Of a stretch of 9,193 nt of DNA, positions 1 through 5,365 are shown in pieces. Source of the stretch: Rhodothermaceae bacterium (lineage in GTDB: Bacteria > Bacteroidota > Rhodothermia > Rhodothermales > Rubricoccaceae); NCBI GenBank assembly GCA_013003465.1, contig JABDIZ010000260.1, forward strand, positions 1 to 9,193. Reading direction: 5' to 3'. The first letter of the stretch is position 1. Every line of letters begins with the position of its first letter. The notes under the pieces were generated by a model. The model was not told where the DNA came from. It saw nothing but the letters and a program-made list of their open reading frames with translations, and did no database searches. Position numbers and translations under genes: made by a program.

Positions 1-761
1 AGATAGACCTGCGGGTGCTCGGGTCCCATGCCGAGACGAGTTTTGTAGTGCTGCTCGCCTTCGCCGGGCACGGCACGCCGGTCGGTTTCGAGGAGCTTGG
101 CCCACCAGCCGCCGCTCGTGCCACGCCAGGTCATCACCATGGGACGCTCGCGGCCATCGCCCCATCGCGCGTGGACGACAAGTTCGATGCTCTCGTGGAT
201 CGCCGCGCTGCTGCCATCAAGCGTGACGGTCTCCGTGCTGGTCGCCGGGGCGTTGACGGTGAAGATTGTGAGCGTGTCGCGCGTCTCGCGGTTGGTGATC
301 GCGATGGGGTGCGAGGCCGCTTCGCTGGTCCACATCGGCGGGACGGTGAAGAAGTGGACGTCGGCGCCTGAGGTGTCTACGTTGCCGCCACGGGGCGTCC
401 TGAAATTGGAGGCGTAGATGACGCGCTCGCCGTCGTCGTCGCGGTAGCTGAGGAGATAGGCCGTGTCTTCGAGGCCGTAGGGCAGAGGCCTGCGAGGTGC
501 ACGGAACTGCAGACTGCTTGGCCCCGCCGGGACCTCGGCGCTGCCGATCTCTGGAGCTGCTACGGGTTGAGGCAGTGTGCCTTCAACGATGGCCGTGGTG
601 TCGCGCCCCCCGTCCGTGCGGTAGGTGAAGAAAGCAGCGTAGGTGCCTACTGCAGCCGCAGCCGACGGAGCCTCGTTTGGGCCAGTAGCCAGGGTTGGTT
701 CGGTGTCAGTTCCGCAAGCGGCGAAAAGACAGCCAGCCAGAAGGGAGAGGAGGGTGCGCAT
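1..761 (-). CDS. Putative lipoprotein of unknown function, 3' end cut by the window edge
   Basis: The reading frame stays open from the ATG at 761 to the left edge: 253 complete codons plus two bases, so the C-terminus is missing. The start is well fixed: an in-frame TAG lies at 782-780 and no other start codon lies between. No Shine-Dalgarno is visible. The N-terminus (MRTLLSLLAGCLFAACGTDT) is a lipoprotein signal peptide. Two cysteines could be lipidated: C16 (after LFAA) fits normal signal length, while C11 (after LLAG) has the better lipobox but would leave a very short signal. A low-complexity Ala/Pro/Thr linker follows, then alternating polar and hydrophobic segments that look beta-rich, and a Trp/Gly-containing stretch (about residues 211-220). 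I recognise no enzyme motif or named family. It probably sits in the outer or inner membrane facing the periplasm. It lies 89 nt downstream of the AraC-type gene on the same strand, so co-transcription is possible. Confidence 0.8.
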   Translation of the reverse strand, partial: MRTLLSLLAGCLFAACGTDTEPTLATGPNEAPSAAAAVGTYAAFFTYRTDGGRDTTAIVEGTLPQPVAAPEIGSAEVPAGPSSLQFRAPRRPLPYGLEDTAYLLSYRDDDGERVIYASNFRTPRGGNVDTSGADVHFFTVPPMWTSEAASHPIAITNRETRDTLTIFTVNAPATSTETVTLDGSSAAIHESIELVVHARWGDGRERPMVMTWRGTSGGWWAKLLETDRRAVPGEGEQHYKTRLGMGPEHPQVY

Positions 762-850
762 AGAGCCAGGGAGTGCGTGCTACAGCTCTCCATGCGCCGT
801 TGCGCGAAAAAGCGTGTCATGCACTTCGCTGATTCTACAGAAGTTGGGCG

Positions 851-1699
851 CTATGCCTTCAGGGCTCGCCGGTAGCGGCCTGGAGGAAGCCCAATGAACT
901 GTTTGAACGCACGGGTGAAGTGACTCTGATCGCTGAACCCGGCACACTGAGCGATGTGCGCAATCGAGTCGCCTGACGTGGCGAGTTGTGTCGCAGCCCA
1001 TTCGAGGCGGAGGCGGCGTACGAAGGCACTGATGGGCTCGCGGTAGTGCTGGCGGAAGACCCGCGAGAGGTGCGTCGGGTGGGTGTCGACCTCGGTTGCC
1101 AGGGCGCTCAGGTCCACTCCATTGAGGTAGTGCGCTCGAAGGTAGTCCTCGACCATGGTCAGCCACGCGGGCGGCGTAGAGCGACGCGGCTGGTGGAGGC
1201 GCGCCGCCGTAGCGAGCATGTCGAAGCCGATCCCCTGCATGGCAAGCCCAGACGCTGAGTCTGGCGCACGCAACTCGTAAGCCAGGCGCCACGCCAGGCT
1301 GCGGATGCCCCCATGCTCGATGTGTGTGATGCTGTCGAGGAGGTGGCGGCAGGGATAAAACACGTCCTCCTGCTGCGGATCCGGCTGCATTACCAGTACA
1401 TGCGCGCCCTGGTTACCAAACCGATTGCCGTGCAGATTGCCGAGTGGTTCCGTGAGGACAGTCGAGGGCAGGCATTCGAGGCTGCGGCCCATGGAGCGCA
1501 GATCGAACGAGCCTTCGAGGATCGTGGCGAACGAGCCCCGGTCATGACGGTGCGGCTCGAGCTTCAGGTGTGCTGGAAACCAGACCTCTGTCACGCGGAA
1601 TGGCCCAGCATCTACACTCTGCGAGCGCGGGCTGCCTTCCGTTAAAGGGACCTGACGCTCGGGCATAGGGTGGATCGCAAACCGGGAAGGCGCACACAT
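851..1699 (-). CDS. AraC/XylS-family transcriptional regulator
   Basis: 282 residues, the usual length for the family. The N-terminal half (about 35-110) looks like the cupin-type sensing domain, with the motif PHRHDRGSFATILEGSF at 49-65 and a second His/Gly-rich strand near 88-100. The C-terminal 100 residues are a clear double helix-turn-helix AraC DNA-binding domain. The first HTH is about 197-219 (LSALATEVDTHPTHLSRVF) and the second about 245-270 (IAHIAQCAGFSDQSHFTRAF), followed by the conserved LPPGRYRR end. The ATG at 1699 is preferred to the in-frame ATG at 1666 because GAGGA lies 8 nt upstream of it. It is transcribed divergently from the lipoprotein gene at 1913, so a local regulatory target, itself or that gene, is plausible. 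The ligand cannot be inferred from sequence. Confidence 0.93.
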   Translation of the reverse strand: MCAPSRFAIHPMPERQVPLTEGSPRSQSVDAGPFRVTEVWFPAHLKLEPHRHDRGSFATILEGSFDLRSMGRSLECLPSTVLTEPLGNLHGNRFGNQGAHVLVMQPDPQQEDVFYPCRHLLDSITHIEHGGIRSLAWRLAYELRAPDSASGLAMQGIGFDMLATAARLHQPRRSTPPAWLTMVEDYLRAHYLNGVDLSALATEVDTHPTHLSRVFRQHYREPISAFVRRLRLEWAATQLATSGDSIAHIAQCAGFSDQSHFTRAFKQFIGLPPGRYRRALKA

Positions 1700-1707
1700 T
1701 AGACGGG

Positions 1708-1712
1708 TCCTC
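1708..1712 (-). promoter_or_regulatory. Shine-Dalgarno of the AraC-type gene
   Basis: GAGGA on the minus strand, 8 nt before the ATG at 1699. It decides that start over the internal ATG at 1666, which has no comparable purine motif. Confidence 0.65.
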
Positions 1713-1902
1713 AGCCCCGTGAAAGGGCGAAAATATTGCCCCCAGCCGTTGCTCGATTCGTTCTAAGCCCGCTCGCCTCATTCAAGAAGGGGAGCGGAGG
1801 GAGGGCTTAATTGCCTCTGAGCACGGACGCCCCGCCAAGACTCTGGCTGCGTGTAGGATTCCTATTCATTCGTAGGGGAAGCGCATACGCCCCGAGACCC
1901 TT

Positions 1903-1907
1903 GGAGG
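1903..1907 (+). promoter_or_regulatory. Shine-Dalgarno of the plus-strand lipoprotein gene
   Basis: GGAGG, followed by 5 nt and then the ATG at 1913. It selects this ATG over an upstream in-frame TTG at 1811, which would bury the lipoprotein signal behind 34 extra residues. Confidence 0.75.
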
Positions 1908-1912
1908 AAATC

Positions 1913-2533
1913 ATGTCGAGCGTATTCAAGCAAACGGGATTGGTTATTCTGGGTAGCCTGCTCCTGGTCGGTTGCGACGCCACCATCGCGCCGATGTCTC
2001 CTGCTGAAGGTGCAGAGGGGGCGTTGGCGCAACTTGGCGTGAATGGTGATCAGGTGCAAGCGCGGGGGGCAGGGCGGGCCGACCTGACCTTCATTGAAGT
2101 CTTTCCTGCCCAGGTCAACTTTACAGCCCGTCAGCACACAGACGGCCGCGCCACCGGCGAGTTGCGCTACCGTATCAACTTCTTCGAGGGCATACCGGAT
2201 ATCCTCGAGGGAGGCACCGCCGAATTCAAGGGGCGGATCACCTGCGTATCGGTGGATCTCGAGGAAGGGCGGGCTTGGATCGGAGGGGTGATTACGCAGA
2301 ACACCTCCACGCAGCCCTTCTATCGGGATGATCCGGTCACGCAAGTGGGGAAAGACATCTGGTTCCGGGTGCTCGACGCCAGCGCGGGCATGCCAGATCG
2401 CACCACGTTCCCGGGCTTTGAGGGCAGTGGCGACATCATCACCTCTCAGGAATATTGCGATGCCCAGATCTGGCCCGATGACAATGAGCGAACCCACCCG
2501 TTCGCCCAGGGTGGTGTGCAGGTGCCTCGTTGA
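1913..2533 (+). CDS. Putative secreted lipoprotein, beta-rich, function unknown
   Basis: 206 residues. The N-terminus is a textbook lipoprotein signal: a K6-containing n-region, a hydrophobic stretch 9-20, then the lipobox LLVGC with Cys21 as lipidation site, followed by Asp and a flexible Ala/Gly/Glu linker to about residue 55. The mature part alternates short strands (LTFIEVFPAQVNFTARQ at 58-74, then FKGRITCVSVDLEEGRAWIG at 105-124), ending in a Pro/Asp/His-rich tail. The pattern of an N-terminal strand pair, a G-R-I-x-C-V-x-V strand and an A-W-I-G-G strand recalls unnamed beta-sandwich secreted proteins annotated as hypothetical (post-COAP-1-like), but I would not assign a family. Cys111 and Cys182 could form a disulfide after export. 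It is divergent from the AraC-type gene, which may regulate it. The strong Shine-Dalgarno is unusual for this window and suggests efficient translation. Confidence 0.85.
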   Translation: MSSVFKQTGLVILGSLLLVGCDATIAPMSPAEGAEGALAQLGVNGDQVQARGAGRADLTFIEVFPAQVNFTARQHTDGRATGELRYRINFFEGIPDILEGGTAEFKGRITCVSVDLEEGRAWIGGVITQNTSTQPFYRDDPVTQVGKDIWFRVLDASAGMPDRTTFPGFEGSGDIITSQEYCDAQIWPDDNERTHPFAQGGVQVPR

Positions 2534-2567
2534 GCCACCACCCCTGGTTTCCGGTGGCTAACCAGGG
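2533..2567 (+). repeat. Two interleaved, mutually exclusive inverted repeats
   Basis: Directly after the plus-strand lipoprotein stop, AGCCACC (2533-2539) can pair with GGTGGCT (2553-2559), while CCCTGGTT (2542-2549) can pair with AACCAGGG (2560-2567). The two perfect stems are interleaved. No base separates the last two arms, so both cannot easily form at once. They are alternatives to one another in the transcript and lie just before the large terminator-like hairpin. Confidence 0.6.
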
Positions 2568-2569
2568 TC

Positions 2570-2607
2570 CTGGCGGCACCCTTCCTCGCGAGGAAGAGTG
2601 CCGCCAG
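2570..2607. terminator. Strong hairpin, probable bidirectional terminator between convergent genes
   Basis: CTGGCGGCAC (2570-2579) pairs perfectly with GTGCCGCCAG (2598-2607). Inside, across one C/A mismatch, CTTCCTCG and CGAGGAAG (2581-2596) form a second perfect arm. The whole is a long GC-rich 38-base hairpin with a tiny loop. It sits between the stop of the plus-strand lipoprotein (2533) and the stop of the peptidase (2620), as expected for a shared terminator. Neither side carries a convincing run of T, so it may stop or protect transcripts by a route other than classical intrinsic termination. Confidence 0.7.
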
Positions 2608-2619
2608 ATTCGTTCGGGG

Positions 2620-4338
2620 CTACAGTTCCAGCGCTTGCTCGCTCTCGGTGCGGGTCTGGGCAAAAGCCTCGCTTGGCTTCCACTCGGGGCGGAGTGAGGA
2701 CGAGGCCAGCAGGTAGCCGAGTCGGAACGCGACGCGTGTCTGCTGCACGAGGCCACTGAACGGCATGCCGTCGCTTAGCTCGTCGGCAGGCTGGTGGTAG
2801 CGGTTGGCGCGGTACTCCGCCTCTAGTTCCGCGGCGTAGTCCTCGGGCTGGCCGACGAACTGGCGACCCGTGCGGATGAACACGGCGGGCACGCCGCCGC
2901 GCGCAAACGCGAGTTGGTCGCTGCGGAAGAAGCTACCCGCGTTCGGGTTTGGGTCCATGCCTACGGTCATGTCCTCCGCTTCAGCCGCCTGGCGCAGGTA
3001 GCGCAGCATCTCGCTTCGCTCCGCGCCCACGCCCACAATGTCCTCCGTCGGTCCGGCGAGGTTGCCCGAGTCCACGTTGACGTTTGCAATCGTACGGGCC
3101 AGCGGCACGACGGGGTTGAGTGCGTAGTGGTTCGAGCCCAGCAGGCCCGACTCTTCCGCCGAGAGCGTGGCGAAGTAGACCGACCGGGCGGGGCGCTCGG
3201 CTTCGGTGAAGGCCTTGGCAATCGTGAGCAACATGGACACACCAGAGGCATTGTCTACGGCGCCGTTGTAGATGCCGTCCTGTCCCTGCGCGATCAGGTC
3301 GTCGTCTTTGCCGAGGTGGTCGTGGTGGGCGGTGTAGATGATGGCCTCGTCGGCGTGTGCACCGCCTTCGAGCTTACCGATCACGTTGGTGCCCTCGAAG
3401 GTGCGCGTCGTCAGTTCCATCGCTACCGAGGCCGTGACGGGCAGTTCTTGCGGTCGGAAGTCCCGCGAGGCGGCCTGCTCGAACCAAGCATTGAGCGTCG
3501 TGCCCGCCATCTGCGCGAGTTGCTCCGCCGATTCTTGGGTGATCCAGCCCTTGACTGGGAGCGCCCCTTCGGGGGCTGACTGCAGGTTGATGTCCTCGCC
3601 GCGTGCGCCGTTCGAGAGGACCGTGAACGGGTAGCTGGCCGTCGGCTCGGTGTGGATCAGCAGGGCGCCGAGGGCGCCGCGCCGCCGCGCTTCCTCGTAC
3701 TTGTAAGTCCAACGGCCGTTGTAGGTGAGCGTGTCGGCCTGGAAGAGCGTCGGCTCGTCCTCGGTGGCGGGCGGGTCGTTGACGAACGAGACGATGACCT
3801 TGCCCGTTACGTCCACGTCTTTGTAGTCGTCCCAGGAGTAGCCAGGGTTGGTGATGCCATAGCCGACAAAGACCAGTTCGGTGTTCTCGATGCTGGCCTC
3901 GGTCGCGTCGAGGTCGGTCGAGGCGATGAACTCGTCCACGAACGCCAACTCGACGGGGTCGCCATCGGCGGGGGTGAGGGTCAAGGGCGTGATGTCGGTG
4001 ATGGTGGCGCCGCGCAGCGGGACGGGCTGGAAGAAGGAGCCGTCGGGCAGGCCGCCTTCGAGGCCGAGCGCTTCCATCTGTCTCGCGATGTACTCGATGG
4101 TCTTCTGCTCGCCGGGCGTGCCGGTGCCGCGCCCTTCGTATTCGTCCGACGACAGCTCGGCGACATGCTGGTAGAGGGTGGTCGAGTCGATGACTGCGAG
4201 AGCGGCCTCGGCCGGTTCGACCGGGTCGAGCATGGTCGCCACGGGGCCGTCCTCCGTCGTCGGCCCGTCGTCGGGCGATTCGAGGCGGCAGGCGGTGAAC
4301 AGGAGCAGGGGCAGGAGGACGAAGAGGGCGCGGGTCAT
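2620..4338 (-). CDS. M28-family zinc metallopeptidase (aminopeptidase), lipoprotein
   Basis: 572 residues. The ATG at 4338 gives a proper lipoprotein signal (MTRALFVLLPLLLFTAC, lipidated Cys17); an in-frame ATG at 4401 would add 21 residues and hide it. After an acidic linker, residues 55-150 form the start of the peptidase fold and about 150-300 a PA-type insert (VFVGYGI, then the GALGALLIHTEP segment). The catalytic M28 core follows with a full dinuclear zinc set, by comparison with the family: His338 and catalytic Asp340 in TAHHDHLG, bridging Asp362 in GAVDNASGV, general base Glu395 and zinc ligand Glu396 in SAEESG, Asp423 in NVDSGN and His515 in RYHQPADE. It should therefore be active, cleaving N-terminal residues from peptides outside the cytoplasm to feed peptide uptake. 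Substrate preference cannot be read. No Shine-Dalgarno is visible. It stands alone, converging on one gene and divergent from another. Confidence 0.95.
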   Translation of the reverse strand: MTRALFVLLPLLLFTACRLESPDDGPTTEDGPVATMLDPVEPAEAALAVIDSTTLYQHVAELSSDEYEGRGTGTPGEQKTIEYIARQMEALGLEGGLPDGSFFQPVPLRGATITDITPLTLTPADGDPVELAFVDEFIASTDLDATEASIENTELVFVGYGITNPGYSWDDYKDVDVTGKVIVSFVNDPPATEDEPTLFQADTLTYNGRWTYKYEEARRRGALGALLIHTEPTASYPFTVLSNGARGEDINLQSAPEGALPVKGWITQESAEQLAQMAGTTLNAWFEQAASRDFRPQELPVTASVAMELTTRTFEGTNVIGKLEGGAHADEAIIYTAHHDHLGKDDDLIAQGQDGIYNGAVDNASGVSMLLTIAKAFTEAERPARSVYFATLSAEESGLLGSNHYALNPVVPLARTIANVNVDSGNLAGPTEDIVGVGAERSEMLRYLRQAAEAEDMTVGMDPNPNAGSFFRSDQLAFARGGVPAVFIRTGRQFVGQPEDYAAELEAEYRANRYHQPADELSDGMPFSGLVQQTRVAFRLGYLLASSSLRPEWKPSEAFAQTRTESEQALEL

Positions 4339-4373
4339 GGACACGGCAGGGTGGGGAAGGATCGGAGAGGAAA

Positions 4374-4402
4374 CAAGATAGAACCGCCGTGTCGGGGACA
4401 AA
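4374..4402 (-). promoter_or_regulatory. Candidate Bacteroidota-type promoter of the M28 peptidase
   Basis: On the minus strand TTTG (4402-4399) is followed after 18 nt by TATCTTGT (4380-4373), close to the Bacteroidota pattern TTTG-N19-21-TAnnTTTG, with one mismatched T and a spacer one base short. Transcription would begin near 4366-4369, downstream of the alternative ATG at 4401 and upstream of the ATG at 4338, which agrees with the chosen start. The match is imperfect and based on the pattern alone. Confidence 0.35.
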
Positions 4403-4458
4403 GTGGCGTTCGTATCGTAGGAGACGAGACCCTTCTCACTTACGTACGCACGTCATCC

Positions 4459-4788
4459 ATGCCTTCCGCTTCTGTTTACCATGTGGTCCCTCGCGATGGC
4501 GAGTGGGCCGTCAAGCTCGAAGGCGCCGAGCGCGCCTCCCGTGTCACCCCTGAGCGCGACGATGCGGTGGATGCCGCGAGCGGTTTTGTTCGGTCGCTCG
4601 GCGCCGGGCGCGTCGTCGTCCATCGCGACGACGGCACCATCGAGACCGTCCACACCTACGACTCGCTCCCCGCGCCTATCGAAAGCGGCCGCGACTGGCT
4701 CGATGTGGTGCTCTCCAAGCCAGCCCTGGCTCTGGCGGGCGGCGTCTTTCTGATCGCCATCGGCTATTCGCTTCGCGACCGGTTCTAG
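4459..4788 (+). CDS. DUF2188-like protein with C-terminal membrane segment
   Basis: 109 residues. Positions 7-67 match the DUF2188 pattern: an opening YHVVPRDGEWAVKLEGAERA, a central helix rich in Asp/Ala (about 33-46) and a closing strand VVVHRDDGTIETVHTY. The usual protein is a free domain of about 70-80 residues. Here a linker (68-86) is followed by a hydrophobic helix, about 88-104, ending in a short RDRF tail, so the domain would be tail-anchored with its body in the cytoplasm. The DUF2188 domain has no established biochemical role. The ATG at 4459 is the only start codon near the beginning of the domain; the upstream open frame is the antisense of the peptidase gene. No Shine-Dalgarno is visible. 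It is divergent from the peptidase gene, 120 nt away. Confidence 0.82.
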   Translation: MPSASVYHVVPRDGEWAVKLEGAERASRVTPERDDAVDAASGFVRSLGAGRVVVHRDDGTIETVHTYDSLPAPIESGRDWLDVVLSKPALALAGGVFLIAIGYSLRDRF

Positions 4789-4844
4789 CCATCCGCTGGC
4801 GGGCCGAGCGTGAACAACGTGATTACGTGAGTGACCTGCTTTTC

Positions 4845-4860
4845 ACGTCCTCACGGACGT
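4845..4860. terminator. Small hairpin between convergent genes, possible terminator
   Basis: ACGTCC (4845-4850) pairs with GGACGT (4855-4860) around a TCAC loop. It touches the stop codon of the minus-strand gene at 4860-4862 and lies 57 nt after the stop of the plus-strand DUF2188 gene. Flanking TTTT (4839-4842 plus strand) and CACTTTG give short T/A tracts on either side. Only six base pairs, so weak. Confidence 0.4.
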
Positions 4861-5303
4861 CACTTTGAGGAAGCCGCCTCGATCTCGCCGTGCGCGAAGG
4901 TGCCTTCCTGGGACTCCCCCCAGGAAAACGAATCGCCCCGGCGGTAGCCGCCGAGATCCACGCGCGCGGTCACGACGAACGGCTCTTTGGCGGAAAGGGT
5001 GAGAATGCCGATGTCTTCGCCGGTGAGCCCGAGGTAGTCGAGGGTCAGCGTGACGGTCCTAGCGTCGTTGTGGAGCGTGCCTGTTCCCTGGACCGAGACG
5101 CGCGCGTCTGCCTCGTCGAAGAAAAGAACGCCTTCGAAGCGCACGTCTGCGCTCTGCAGGCGGTCCTCGTCTTCGATGATGAGCACCTCGGTAACGACGC
5201 CCTCGAACGGGTTGACGAAGAGCTGCACGCGATGTGTGCCTTCTGGAATGTCCTGGGCGCGGATGATGGGCGCGAGGACAAGGAGGGCGAGGACGAAACG
5301 CAT
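4860..5303 (-). CDS. Small exported protein of unknown function
   Basis: 147 residues from the ATG at 5303; a GTG three codons upstream (5312) would add only three residues, and neither has a Shine-Dalgarno. The N-terminus MRFVLALLVLAPIIRAQ is a Sec signal peptide with likely cleavage after Ala16, so the product is a soluble periplasmic or secreted protein. The mature part (about 130 residues) alternates hydrophobic and acidic strands (VQLFVNPFEGVVTEVLIIED at 27-46, then VRFEGVLFFDE at 54-64, then VTLTLDYLGL at 84-93) and contains no cysteine, suggesting a small beta-sandwich or barrel. I recognise no family. It begins 62 nt after the acylase stop on the same strand and could be the last gene of that operon, or have its own start in the gap; I see no clear promoter or terminator there. 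Confidence 0.75.
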   Translation of the reverse strand: MRFVLALLVLAPIIRAQDIPEGTHRVQLFVNPFEGVVTEVLIIEDEDRLQSADVRFEGVLFFDEADARVSVQGTGTLHNDARTVTLTLDYLGLTGEDIGILTLSAKEPFVVTARVDLGGYRRGDSFSWGESQEGTFAHGEIEAASSK

Positions 5304-5365
5304 GGGTTTCACGTGTTGATAGACAGGGGTTTATGGCTCCATGCGCGGCTTCTCGCGGGAGGGGG

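Larger units (their letters stand above)
1700..1912. promoter_or_regulatory. Divergent intergenic region between AraC-type regulator and lipoprotein gene
   Basis: These 213 bases must hold the start signals for both flanking genes. Three things are visible. An imperfect palindrome of 15 bases at 1726-1740 (GGCGAAAATATTGCC, 5 of 7 arms matching) lies just upstream of the regulator start and could be an operator. On the minus strand its centre reads TATTTTCG, which resembles but does not match the Bacteroidota -7 element TAnnTTTG, and I find no matching TTTG/TTG at the proper distance. A G-rich tract lies at 1789-1805. I see no convincing promoter for the plus-strand gene. Confidence 0.5.

Noticed and set aside
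832..837. TAGAAT on the minus strand, a near-perfect -10 box upstream of the left-edge lipoprotein
   Set aside because: No -35 or Bacteroidota -33 element lies at a suitable distance, so a six-base match alone is not evidence.
780..1292. Minus-strand 170-codon frame inside and beyond the AraC-type gene
   Set aside because: It is in a different frame from the double helix-turn-helix coding sequence, and its product is Arg/Pro/Ala-rich without features.
2533..2567. Interleaved stems read as a true H-type pseudoknot
   Set aside because: There are no bases between the final two arms to cross the first stem, so both stems cannot form fully together; alternatives are more likely.
2914..3579. Plus-strand open frame of 221 codons over the peptidase gene
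   Set aside because: It is antisense to confirmed M28 coding sequence, and its product is an Arg/Val/Gly-rich composition artefact.
3652..4458. A long plus-strand open frame continuous with the DUF2188 gene
   Set aside because: It is antisense to the M28 peptidase gene, its translation is low-complexity Val/Gly/Arg-rich, and the DUF2188 domain begins just after the ATG at 4459.
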